The notes: generated by a model from the letters alone, not told the origin. DNA of 64,000 bases from Diphasiastrum complanatum (GCA_029204225.1 CM055112.1:30806788-30870787); one strand, 5' to 3'; counted from the first letter of the stretch, positions 30,783 to 42,079 are shown. A program made the numbers and translations.

Positions 30783-33603
30783 TGCTCGTCCCATTTGGGA
30801 TGAGGTGGAGGTCATGCCCGACAAAAAGTGGCGTTGCCCTTTTTATCGAAAGCAGTTCACAGGGAACGCCTCTCGGGTTCGAGCACATCTGGGGGGTTGC
30901 GAGTCCGACCCACGGGGGGACGCTACGGGATCGGCATTTGTATGGTCATCCCCGCTGCGGAGAGGGCTCGCATTATGGAGACGTATTCTGAGACAGTTGT
31001 TGAGCCCGGCGAGCCGTCTACAGATGCCGCGGACTCTATTTCTACTAGTGCACCCACTGCCACCGACCTTGCCACTGGTACACCCAGCGCCACCGCCCCC
31101 ACCGTCGCATCTGCACCCGCCACCGCCGCTGCCCCCGCCCCCGCCCCCGCCCCCGCTAGTACTCCCCATGGATCCACGGCCTCCACTGCTGCACCTACGC
31201 CTTTGCCATCACCATCAGATCTGCACGGCCCGTCCACATCCTCCGCTTCCGCACCTGCACCTATGCCACCACCTCCACATCCGCGTCGTCCATCCGCATC
31301 CTCCCAGCCATCCACATCCCGAGGCACCAGACAGATGTCCATGCCAGGATCTTTCAGAGAGGGGCAGCAAAGAGAGGCCACCAAGATCATAGCACAGATG
31401 TTCTATGGCCTGAACCTCCCCTTTATCATGGCATCATCCCGCATCTTTCGAGAGGCTATCTCGAAAGTTGCAGTCTGCAGGCCCGGCTACACACCACCCA
31501 CAGTCGACGCGCTACGAGGCCCTTTGCTCCAAGACCGGGTTGCATCAGTCAGAGAGAGACTGGCCGCACTGCACGAGGCTTGGGACAGATATGGCTCATC
31601 AACATGATTGTTTCCAGTTGTTACGGTTCCATGTTCTTGCGCAACATCGACGCCTCTGAGGCAGGGAGAGTGCATTCGGCCGAGTACATTTACGGCATCA
31701 TTCGCGCGGCGATAGAGGAGGTCGGACCACAGCGCGTTGTCCAGGTATAATATTCTTTCATTAGTTCTTGCTCATTTGCTGCTTGATGTTGATACAATAG
31801 TTCTGCGTAGTTTTCGATTGATTGCAATGTGTTTCCGAGCTGTGAACTGATCGTGTGAATGTATCGGTTGTGACGGACAATGCACCCAACTGCCGCGGTA
31901 TGGGGGAGCTTCTTATGGCAGACTACCCCTCCATCGTGTGGACGCCATGCGCCACACACTCACTGGACCTCCTCCTGCATTCCATCGGGCGCCTGCCTTG
32001 GGTCAGTGACATTCTCACGAGGGCACTTGCGGTCGTGGACTTCGTCACACGCAAGCGCCGCATGACGGCGCTTTTCCGCACATTTAGCAGGTAAGCTGCC
32101 ACTTACTTTTTGGCTCGTCAAGATGCTCTTTTTTTTTGGCCCGTTTCATGTGTGCCTCTCATTCCGTTTGTCAATGCAGGCTCGACTTGAAGAAGCCCGC
32201 TCGCACCCGCTTCGCCTACCAGTTCATCATGCTTGAGCGGCTACACAAGGTCAAGGGTGAATTGCGGCACATGGCCACTTCGGCAGAGTTCACCGCCATG
32301 GACCTGTCCACGACCCCAAAGGGCTTGGCCTTCCACGACATCTTATTCATGGAGCCTTTCTGGGTGGATATGCAGCAACTGATGGACATCATGCGCCCCA
32401 TCTACTCTGTTTTGAGGCTCGTTGATCGCGAGGGGTGCACGATGGGCCTTCATGGACCGTATAGGCCGGTCTCTCCAGCGTTCCAAGCCAGGTATAACTT
32501 TTTTCCGTCTCACCATCCTTACTTCCATTTCGCACTCTGTTTCGTCTTGCTGCCGCAACACGATGGTATGTAACTGTTGCCTCCGCGTGGTTTGGTCCAG
32601 AGGTTGGAGCCTATCAGGCGCTTGTGGCAGCAGCGATGGGAGAAGTTTCACCGGCCCATTCACAGTGTGGCCCACATACTGCATCCGCTTTTTAAGAGCG
32701 AGAGGCAGTACGACGATGCAGAGCTGCATGCGGACTAGTTCGCATACATCCGCCTCCTCAGCAGCGACACTGGGTTCCGCAGCACGCTCGAGGTGCAGAG
32801 GCTCGGTTACAGGTAAACTCTTGATCTATCGTACGTTGTCATTCGTTCAATTTCTCTACGCGGGCTCAAGTGTACTCAAGCATATCGTTGCTCAACTGCA
32901 GGCACTCTTTGGGGCTGTTTCTTTCGTATTGGTTTGAGACATTCAGTTTAATGCCCTCACGGTTGTTTCGGCTATTCTCACGAATGATTGACTTGTGCAG
33001 GTCAGTCCCGATGAGTGCCTGGTTGCAGCGGCAGATCATGAGCCAGAGGTTGATCCGGACGATGTTGTTCGGCGTGCTCTGCGGGGTGAGCCCGAGGATG
33101 ATGCCGATGCCGATGAGACTACCACCCTCCCTGCTGATGTTCCATTGCCCTCCTCTGATGATGAGCCCACATATGATTCAGACGAGACGGTCGACCTAGC
33201 AGGGGATTGTCCACGTGCCCCACCTAGTACCCCCGCATCACGCCCCCTTTCAGATGATGGCTGGTCAGAGTTTGCAAGGGAGACAGAGGCTGCTGCCCAG
33301 AGACAGATAGCGCAAAGATGACTCAGAGCATCACAGGTAGGCAGTTCCTCCCAAAGACCCCCCCGTGGCAGAGGGAGACTCCCAGGCAGGAGTGTACCAC
33401 AGAGGGTTCCTTCCGGCAGACCCAGAGGCAGGCCAGCCAAGAGGGGATGCACCGATGATTTTTCTAGTCGTCTCTTGGCAGGCGTTGGCCCAGACCTAGA
33501 GGAGTCCCAGATGTCTCCAGACTCCGAGCCAGACTTTGTGTTTGACACCCCTACAGATGCATCTGGCACGCAGAGGGATGATTTGTTTAGCGCAGACTTG
33601 TAG
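30778..33603 (+). pseudogene. hAT transposase 2
   Basis: ATG 30778. BED-like finger CPFYRKQFTGNASRVRAHLGG, then a frameshift at a G run near 30895; alanine/proline-rich linker; RNase H-like region from about 31380 (IIAQMFYGLNLPFIMASSRI). A deletion near 31595 removes the SDGWTD segment with the first catalytic Asp. VVTDNAPNCRGMGELL (31863-31910) and FVTRKRRMTALFRTFSR remain. Introns with GT/AG borders at 31747, 32091-32179, 32493-32599 and 32814 onward. A TAG at 32737 and a TGA at 33319 interrupt the end. The tail has AT-hooks (GRPRGRPAKRG) and acidic residues. It would cut and join the element ends. Confidence 0.85.
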
Positions 33604-33763
33604 ATACTGATACATATTTTAGCATCATGTACAGTGGCATCAGATGAGATGTATATATTTTTTTACAGTCTATTTGTGTCATGGCTAATTTATCGTGGTT
33701 GCTTACAAATGATTAGCTCTGTGAAGTTTGAATGGTTAGTCAAAAATGGTTTGCTCCGTGCAA

Positions 33764-33767
<4 letters not shown>
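33604..33767. other. transposase 2 downstream spacer
   Basis: AT-rich; no feature recognised. Confidence 0.4.

Positions 33768-33840
<73 letters not shown>
33768..33840. repeat. (GA)n microsatellite
   Basis: About 36 GA units downstream of transposase 2. Confidence 0.95.
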
Positions 33841-33842
<2 letters not shown>

Positions 33843-34404
33843 AGCACATCTGCATCTCATTCAAAACATATGCATCATGTTCAATTATTTAACATAAGAC
33901 CCTAAACCCGACACCCCAACAAATGGCACAGTTAACACAACACCCCAAACCCTAACAAATCACCCTAAACCCACAACCCCACAGCCATAACCATCAAAAC
34001 AAGCCACAAGCATAATCATCATCCATAAACATCATCAACCCCACCCACGTCCTCATTGTGTTGTAGGCATTGCACCATAGGTATGGGCAGATTCAACATC
34101 AAAGCTGCACTTTCGCAGCATACACTTAAACCTGCGTAGAATGTATCAATGGTCCAGGAATACAGTTCACTGGTTCGTGGAGCGGGTACGTACTCAGGGG
34201 ACCAAGCCTGGCCCGATTCGGGCATCGTCCGGTCAAAATGGCCGTTCGACGGGTTAGAAACGCAATTAGGTCAATCCAAATGGACTAGTTCTGCAGCTAT
34301 CCGTCCGACGGTCCTGTTTCTCCAAGCACTTCAGGGAGTGAATGGTCACCAGTGGAGTGGATGGTCATCATAACTGTGTCGTTCACTACCGGGAACCAGA
34401 AGAC

Positions 34405-34670
34405 TTACTGGCTGGCCCGACGACGAGGGACCCTGTCCCGGACCATGGGAAGTCGTTCTGCGGTGAAGTTAATTCCAATCCGTTGCGTTTCCTCACCCAC
34501 GCCAGCTCGGTCAGGGGGGGAGCAGGTCCGAGGACTATGAGGGCACGTAGCTGTAGCTCCGGTAGTCGCCCCATTATCTCTCGCTGGCTCTCGTGAAATC
34601 CTCCTTCTAGCTTCCGTTCGTTGTGTCGGCGGACATCTACCAGGACATGCTCCGACTGTTGCCCACGTGA
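34405..34670 (-). CDS. hAT accessory ORF, copy 2 (function unknown)
   Basis: Minus strand, convergent with transposase 2 (ends 33603). Reads DVRRHNERKLEGG, FHESQREIMGRLPELQLRAL, a proline-rich middle and, after one frame change near 34475, IGINFTAERLPMVRDRVPRR with a stop at 34405. Matches copy 1 at 28196-28532 in motif order; nucleotide similarity is much lower than protein similarity. Charged and probably helical, no known domain. No start codon can be chosen with confidence. Alternative: a relic of a larger opposite-strand gene. Confidence 0.5.
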
Positions 34671-34677
34671 CGTCGAC

Positions 34678-34699
34678 CCTAAACCCTAAACCCTAAATC
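34678..34699. repeat. interstitial telomere-type repeat
   Basis: Three CCCTAAA units. TTTAGGG-type copies in the opposite direction lie at 30668-30690 near the other end of hAT element 2. Confidence 0.8.
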
Positions 34700-34849
34700 T
34701 ATCTCATCACATAGGCCATGGTACTGTGTAGAATGCATCATCGGTCTAGGAATACAGTCCACACGTTCGTGATCCCGATACAAACCCAAGGGATCGAGCC
34801 TGTCCACGTCCGCCATCCGCTTCCTTAGATATATATATATGTAGACTGT

Positions 34850-35826
34850 CCCGAGAAGTCAAAATAGAAACATCTTACTACTCTCCAGCTTGAAGAGTTT
34901 TTTGATTATCAAATCCAAGAATCCTCCATCTCTGAAGATGGACTTTCTATTTCACTTTCTGATATGGATTCTGACTTCTCTTCTAGCTCCTCCAGATCTG
35001 TATCCTTTTAATGCCGTAACTTCTAATCTCTCTTGTTCGTTAAATATGATCTCAGGCGGCAAAGGAAAAGCCCCAATCATATATGATGATGATTCTCGGC
35101 CAGAGGATGAGGATGAAGATGATACATTTTTTTCAGCATTTGAGATACAGTTCTTTCAACAACCAGCTTCTCGTTCTCGACCATATTACACTATGATGGA
35201 TAAACTTACACAGAAGCAGGTGTCCAAACAACCACTTCCTGATCCCCGAATCTCAAAAGTTCTCTCAGGAAAAGTTCCAGCTAAATCCATCTAAAAGATG
35301 AGCTCTCCAGAGAACTCTCCTTTCAAAGTTCGACCTCCTCCTCGTCAATTCCAGACTCAAAGTCCCTTCCGTACTCCTCAGCGTCCTCAAAGATCCCAAT
35401 GCACCTCTACTACCCAACATCACGCCCAATCTCCTCCATTTGATCCCTTGATTGCCTCTGCCAAGAACAAATTTCCAAAATTGCCTCGTTTTTCTCCCAT
35501 ATCCCTCTATGGAAACATATCCGCGATATCTGATCAAAGCCCGCACGAACATCCCTATTTCCAGTAAAGAAACATACAGCATTGATACTGGAATTTCACT
35601 TCAACCCCCAACTGGTTATTACTTCCAAGTACAAACAATTTATCCTCTTAAGCTCACTCATACACTCCTTCCACTTCTCGAAGCCTACATAGAAGGAAGA
35701 TACATCGATGCAGAACCAGCCTTCCATCGCTGTATTGTTAGTGCAATTCATTGCAAACTAAGCGGATTTCAGACCAGAATCGAAGTACAGGTCCATTGTT
35801 GTAGTTGTGGTACCAAATCCTGTAAA
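34850..35826 (+). pseudogene. pararetrovirus-like relic with dUTPase-like motif
   Basis: Overlapping short plus-strand frames with coding character unlike the neighbours: an acid/serine-rich end (SLSDMDSDFSSSSSR, to about 35010), a frame with IIYDDDSRPEDEDED (about 35070-35130), a proline-rich frame (35298-35567), and a frame with SIDTGISLQPPTGYY (about 35580-35625). The last resembles the TGI...P.GYY strand of dUTPases; the catalytic motifs are not all visible. Such domains occur in some plant pararetroviruses and retroelements. Frames are broken and the right end is cut by Gypsy B. Assignment to Caulimoviridae is an inference; no RT is present. Confidence 0.4.
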
Positions 35827-37425
35827 TAGATTTTGAGAGTAAAATCAGAGGCAGGGTCAGCGCTGGACAGGGAGAAAGCTATTTGCAGATCCATCGCTGA
35901 TCAATAGTAGGCCTTGGGATGGATTCTTCTATAGATTAGAGGACCCAAATCTACAGGACAGACCAGCGAGGGTTTACCCTCAATAGATTCAGAAAATCTG
36001 ATCCGTTTTTGGCTTCAAATCTGGATTTTTGGGGCAACAGGGCCGCTACTCAGGCAGAGAGGTTAGTTAGTAATCAAAAAACAGATTTTGTCTTACAATT
36101 CGGGTCCTGAATTCTGGTTTCGGAGCAGCAAACCCATAACTCTATCAGTGAGGGTTTCTGGAATTGGAATCCAGAAAGTTTCACAAATTTTGGGGAAGGA
36201 AATCAGAGTTTTCAGGAATCTGGTGGCAGCTACCTTCAGTTAATTCCTCATAGCACTGGACCCTGCATGCAGATTGGAAAGCCAGATTTCACAGCCATCG
36301 AAAGACTGAGGGGTTTTTCTTGCTTTTTCTTTGGAAGTACAGTCCTGAGACAGAGCTAAGTATTCTACCTTTCATGTTTTTTTTTCCAGTTCAGTTAATC
36401 TTTCTTCTTGTTTAGTCAGAATCTAGGGTACCTCTCTTTCCGTTCCGATATGACCACTCCTCAGGGACCTGATCAACCCCTGGAGAGAGGCATCGGCGAA
36501 TTGGAAACAGAAGCCTATGGAAGTGGAATAGGAGCAATTCGCCGAAGAACTCGACGATTTGGTTATCAAGGAGCAGCATCTCCAGTTGGTAACATAAGTG
36601 GATGAGTTGAAACTGGCTTTAGCCAATCTCAAGTCTACTATGGAAGACTCATTCACCGAGCTTAAAGGTTTAATTCTGAGCTCCGCGAAAGGAAGTCTCT
36701 CATCCACTTCTCAACCGTCCCCTTCACCACTTCCATTAGTATTGGGTGAGCCCATTCGGTCTCATTCTGTAGATATTTTACATACCTTTTCTCAACAAAT
36801 GGAAGAACATTCATGCTCTTAAACAGACCGATGACCATTTGCAAGCAATCGAGGCTAGTCTTTCCCTAGGACCCATGGCTTACAATTGGTGGTTAAACCT
36901 CCAGGAGACCAGGCGGACTCCCGGTCATGCAAGGCTTTTGAAGAGGCCTTTCTACAAGATTTTCTACCTGAAAATGAACTTGATAGAGCCTGGGAAGCCT
37001 GGGAGAGAACAGTAATGGACAAATCCTTAGTGCAATATATCTCGCAGTATCGAGAGGCCATATTAAAGATAAAAATATGGATGACTATCAGAAAGTCAGA
37101 GGGTTTGTCCATGGGCTTCAAGATGAATATAAAGTAGATGTCCAGAGAAACTCGCCTACTACCTTAGAGCAAGCTCTCAGATATGCTCAAATCTATGATG
37201 ATTTAGTGGGTAGGAAGAAGGCGAAACAACAATCCCTTTCTGAGCAGCCTACTAAGGACTTTCAATTTAGAAAGAAATTTCTAAAAAGAAAGAAAGAAGA
37301 AAAAGTTAAAAATGAAGCTTCTCAGAAACGTACATCACTCATACGGCCTTAAAAACCAGAAGATTTTGAGAAAGCAAAACAAGAAAGTTCGTGCTTTGTG
37401 TGTATGGGCAAGGGTCACACAGTCA
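35827..37425 (+). pseudogene. outer Gypsy B copy: leader and gag
   Basis: Family-B leader without its LTR (CAGCGCTG at 35858, CAGCGAGG at 35964, CAGTGAGG at 36145) followed by gag from ATG 36450 (TTPQGPDQPLERG). Stops and indels break the first half; from 37077 the frame runs DDYQKVRGFVHGLQDEYKVDVQ through the basic stretch to a stop near 37350. It lacks the two gag frameshifts of B1. It ends at 37425 inside the zinc knuckle (MGKGHTVS), where sequence switches to a family-A fragment. Confidence 0.85.
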
Positions 37426-39304
37426 GTAATATGGAAAAACCAGCACCAATCAACAAGTCCAAATGGAAACCAAGCTATACGTAATAACCAGGAATGTCAT
37501 ATATCCACAGCATCGACATAGATTGCAACAAACCTATATGTAGAAACACAAGGAGACTGAAGGATGCCCAACATATAAATACCCTAGAAAAGTAATAGTG
37601 ACCATCTGGCAAATATCCTCGGATGGAAAATGTGTAACGATAAGGACCAAAGGCGCATGAATCATGTAAGGATCCGTAGAAATATCATGAGGCGGTTCAC
37701 AAACCTCAAGCAGAGATCCATGGAGTAAAGCGAAAGAAGATACAACCTGATCACCAATAGCGAGGGAACCATCAAACGTGGACCCGTGAATAACCCCATA
37801 GAAATCAGCAGGAACATCGGCCATAACGGACTCAAGAGATGGAGATATAGAGACCAATGGAGAAGATACTGCACCAACCACCGAACCAGGAGGGCTATCT
37901 GAGGTATGCGCAAAAGCAATAGTAGAAATACCACCAAGGTATACGGCCTGAGGAAGAGGACCCATGGATGGTGAAAGTGAAGCAGCAACTTGTACTCTGA
38001 ATGGAAAGAAGAGCTGCATCCTGAGCCTTTGGTAGGCTACGCATAAACTGCTTCCCGGTAACCAACTGATAGTCACCCTAGGAATCAATACCAGCAAGTA
38101 AATGATGCTGACCAGCATGAGTAAAGGAAAGTGTCTGCTGAGAGAGATCCACAGCAACAGTACCAAGTGAAGAGAACCAGTCGTATGCCATATGGAGATC
38201 TACTGGAGTAGCCCAAGCATCTAAAACCGTAGACCCATGAATAGTATCGAAATAAGGAGCATAGGCGACAACATCTATAGCATGGCGCTCAGGAACACGA
38301 GTAGCATCAAAGTACTCAACAACAATATCAAAGAATGGAACAACATCATCAATAGTATCACAGCATGCTATATTAGTATCAAGGACCATATCAGCCGCAA
38401 CCTGTATATGTGAATCAGCATCAGTAGGAACCTGTATATGTGACTCTGACTCACTATGGGATACAGTGACGAGCTCAGGTAGATCAATAACTATCTCAAG
38501 TAAATCAGGCAACTCGCTCAAACTGTGTGATATAGGATCCTGAAGGTCAGCGAACTCTGCAGACGTGTAACGTCGGACAAAAGCAGGTCCAGGGGTCAGA
38601 CGACGAGGAGACGAAGGGACAATGCAAGGAGCTGGAACTAAAAAAATCCAAATGGGGGGGACTCCCAAATGAAGGAAAGACAGGAGCTTTTCCAGGACCA
38701 TGAGGCTGTAAAGAATCAATATGTGACTGCATAGTAGCAAAGCCGGTCATAACTGTATCAAAGCAAAGAATGAGGCATCCATGCGCCGAAACTGATCGGA
38801 TAAGTTTTCCTTAACAGTTTCACTCGAGGTAGGTGAATGTGCCATAATGATAGTGGAAGGAATAGACGGAAACTTGAGGGAGCGGACTCTTGTCGTCACC
38901 CCAAATTAGTCTATTAAAACCAATATTATCACAACTAAGAAAGGGTAGCAATCAACAAATGGAAAAAGTGAAAGTGAAGGCTGTAAAAATGCGCTGGATG
39001 GCCAGGAGGGAAATGTCAAATTGGAATATCAAACGGAGTCGGAATTCCGTGAAATGTGGTTGAGGATGAGCGCTGGAGATCCTTTTGATAAACTGTGAAA
39101 GATGGCTGGAAACGGATAAAATAATAGGCGAAAGTGACAAGTCGAAAGGGTTGGGGCAGCGATGAACAGGCTGCAGGATTTTGGCAATTTGGAATAGCAA
39201 ACGATTACGGAATTGGGTGATTTTTGGATAAGAGGCTAAAGAGAGAGAGAGAGCTGAAGATCCAAGCTGAAAATGGGTTCGGGCAGCAGCTAGTAAGATC
39301 CACA
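37426..39304 (-). mobile_element. family A fragment A3
   Basis: Minus-strand internal family-A sequence: the unidentified ORF (37534-38040), a protease-end segment (YDWFSSLGTVAVDLSQQT near 38140-38200), an acidic insert (about 38200-38520) where zinc knuckle and protease should be, the gag start (near 38680-38844) and the leader to about 39290. Both LTRs are missing. The left junction shares TCAG with the outer B sequence; the right one abuts the inverted B copy at 39305. Confidence 0.8.
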
Positions 39305-40156
39305 AATGTCATGCTCCCCATGCATCTGGATCTCTCAGCCTTTATGCTGAAAGCTGAGGGTGTTTTCCTGATAGTTTCTGTGGAGGGAAGGTCCTAAACT
39401 GTAGAGCCAATCTCTCCCGAGAACAATGTCTGTTCGATCCAGGTGCATTATCTGAAAGTTTATTTCATCTTGGTACCCCTGAATACCAAGATTTAACTTA
39501 CTTACCATAGTTTCCCATATTTTTTTATCTTCACCCTTAGCTAATGAAACTATGTACCTATGCTGACTAGGTACTTCTGGTAGTTTAAGCTTTTTAACCA
39601 GGGTGTAGTTGATGAAATTATGGGTTGCCCCATCATCAACCATGACTCTTACTGACTGGTTACCAACTTTCCCATGCATACGTACTAGGTCATGCGGCCC
39701 AAAGCTGAAGGGTCTCGCTAGCATTGCAGAGGTCAGCTGGCAACAGTGTTCATGATCTTCATGATACACTTTGATCTCGGAAGCTGCCGAGTCACTGGGG
39801 AAACATATAGTCTGAACAAGATGAACTTGTTTTTTATCTTTCTTATCTTTTTTAGTGAAAGGCCCCTTGGGACACTATCCGACTGTGTGTCCCTTGCCCA
39901 TACACACAAAGCACAAACATTCTTGTTTGGCTTTCTCAAAATCATCTGGTTTTAAGGGCTGTATGAGTGAAAGGCGTTTCTGAGGAGCTTCACTTTTAAA
40001 TTTGTCTTCTTTCTTTCTTTTTAAATTGAAAGTCTTTCTGAGAAGGCTGCTCAGAAAGTGGCTGTTGTCTCGCCTTCTTCCTACCCACTGAATCATCATA
40101 GATTTGAGCATATCTGAGAGCTTGCTCAAGGGTAGTAGGCGAGTTTCTCTGGACCT

Positions 40157-40921
40157 CTACTTTATATTCTCTTCGAGGCCACGGACAAATCCCCTGATTT
40201 TCTGATAGTCATCCATATTTTTAATCTTTAAAATTGCTTCTCGATACTGCGAGATATATTGGATGAGGGACTTGTCCATTACTGTTCTTTCCCAGGCTCT
40301 ATCAAGTTCATTCTCTGGTAGAAATTCTCTTAGGAAAGCTTCTTCAAAAGCTTTCCATGACCGGGGAGTCTGCCCAGTCTCGTGGAGATTTAACCACCAC
40401 TTATAGGCCATAGGCCCTAAGGAAAGACTGGCCTCAATAGCTTGCAAATGGTCAGGGGTCTGTTTAAGAGCATGAATGTTCTTCCATTTGCTGAGGAAGG
40501 TTTGTAGAATATCTGCATTTCTATCCTTCTCTTCCCCATTAAAAGTAGGAGGTTTTAAGTCTTTAAAAACACTGGGGTGAGACCGTAAAGTCTCACCCGA
40601 AACTGATGGAAGTGGAGAAGGGGATAACTGAGAAGTGGAGGGAAGGCTTCCTTTCGCGGAACTCAAAATCAAGTTTTTGAGTTCAGCGAACGAGTCGTCC
40701 ACACTGGACTTGAAATTGGCTAATGCCAACTTCAGTTCATCCACTTCTGTTACCAATTGGAGGAACTGCTCCTTGGTAACCAGTTTGTCGAGTTCTTCGG
40801 CGAACTGTTCCTGTTCTTCTACTTCCATGGGTTCCTTCCCTTTTCTGTAAGTCAAGGCTTCTGTTTCAAGTTCGTCGAAGCCTCTCTCCGGGGGTTGATC
40901 AGGTCCCTGAGGAGTGGTCAT
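40157..40921 (-). pseudogene. inverted B copy: gag
   Basis: 254 codons from MTTPQGPDQPPERGFDELE to the premature stop after GLEENIK, matching B1 gag residue for residue apart from a few substitutions (A for T near residue 41, H for Q near 178). The capsid core SWKAFEEAFLREFLPEN is intact. The continuation with CFVCMGKGHTV lies in another frame at 39875-40129. Confidence 0.9.
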
Positions 40922-41723
40922 CTTCGGAACTGAAAGAGAGCTACCTTAACTTCTGAAGGAAAAAAAAGTCTAAAAGACTAATTTACAACTGTACAAGGAA
41001 AAGGAAAGATGACTTAGCTGTTTCTGAGGACTGTACTTTCACAGAGAGAATCAAGAAAAGCCCTTTCAGCTCTTTCTCCATTGCTTTCAGACCTGTGGCT
41101 CTGAGAAATCTGAATAGGTGGCGGAAAAAAATGCAAAAGATCTGAAATTTTTTTGCTATCCCCCCTCGCTGGTCTGACAGCACCCCAATCTGTCCACAAG
41201 AAGGCAAATTTGAAGTCCGAAAGCACTTCTGAATTCTGAAATTTCAGAAGCCCCCTACTCGCTGATCTGGTCGAAGTACTATTGCTCCAAATCTTCCAAG
41301 TTAGGGCCCAAAACTTTGTCAGAAATCTGAAAACTCAGAAGTATTGGCAGCGCTGACCCTGCTGGGAAATCTCAGCTTGAAATCCTCTCAGCTCTACTGA
41401 AATTGCACTTTGAAAACAGAAGCAGATCCCTGTATGTACAGCGATGGGTCTACTTGCTATTTCCTACTCTAGTTCCGCTGGAAATCTGCAAAAAGGTTTC
41501 TGAAATCAGCGATGGATAGCTGCCGTTCCAGCGAGTTACCTGTACATGGAATTTAACTCCTTACTACTGTAATTTCTCAGTGAATTTCAAAGGTTTGAAG
41601 GCTGCATCTACAGCGATCCTCCTCTATTCCTCTCTGAGAATCTGAGAAACACTTCCTATCTTCTGATAGCTTTCTCTACTGCTGCTCCTAAACTCCCTAG
41701 GATGGAGATGGCTCTGATACCAG

Positions 41724-42079
41724 TGTCATAAGTCCTAACACCACAGTAGGGCAAACACTAACTGATCCACCCAACCTTGCCTACTCCCTGATATAGAGTA
41801 AGCCCCTCCTAGCCCAGTGTGAGGACTGGTAGCATGCTACTGCCAAGTGTCGGCCACGTGGCACTGACGTGGCCGACTGCACGTCGGGACCCAACTGGGA
41901 GCCCTATCCTGCTGACAGGGTCCCTAGGCTGTGTTAGGCCCGCCATGGCTATGGACCGTGCTGGGGCACACTACTCACACTGTCTTGCCCTGTTGGTCAT
42001 GTACACTGGACACGACCCTGACTGTGGTATCTGACCTATCTGTGTTCTCTAGGGCTCGGCACTGGTTACAAGCTCGTAA
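41724..42079 (-). repeat. inverted B copy: LTR
   Basis: Starts TGTCATAAGTCC (mutated from TGTAATAGATCC) and ends AAGCTCGTAA followed by an A run; the terminal CA has become AA. The 16-bp terminal palindrome has one change. The primer-site complement GGCTCTGATACCA lies at 41710-41722. Confidence 0.9.

Larger units (their letters stand above)
30105..34828 (+). mobile_element. hAT element 2 (transposase plus accessory ORF)
   Basis: Inferred limits: CATGAGGGTCCGGGCC at 30105 and CCGCTTCCTTAG at 34828, both next to alternating AT sequence; MITE unit 2 shares both ends. Contents: GACGCGTCC palindromes and A/T tracts (30105-30240), a (GA)n run, TTTAGGG-type repeats near 30668-30690, the intron-containing transposase, a second (GA)n run, the minus-strand accessory ORF and CCCTAAA repeats at 34678-34699. 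The terminal inverted repeat is weak, so the borders are approximate. Confidence 0.55.
39305..42079 (-). mobile_element. inverted Gypsy B copy, 5' half
   Basis: Minus-strand copy equivalent to B1 19400-22285: LTR (41724-42079), primer site (41710-41722), leader with phased cores, gag (40157-40921), knuckle and protease (39335-40129). Very similar to B1 and sharing its gag frameshifts and D-D-G protease. It stops at 39305, just before RT. Its LTR end joins directly to plus-strand integrase sequence of the outer B copy at about 42082, as expected for insertion of one B element into another, with the far half lost. Confidence 0.85.

Noticed and set aside
30923-31390. 155-codon minus-strand frame opposite transposase 2
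   Set aside because: Mirror of the GC-rich alanine/proline linker; the plus-strand frame carries the recognisable protein.
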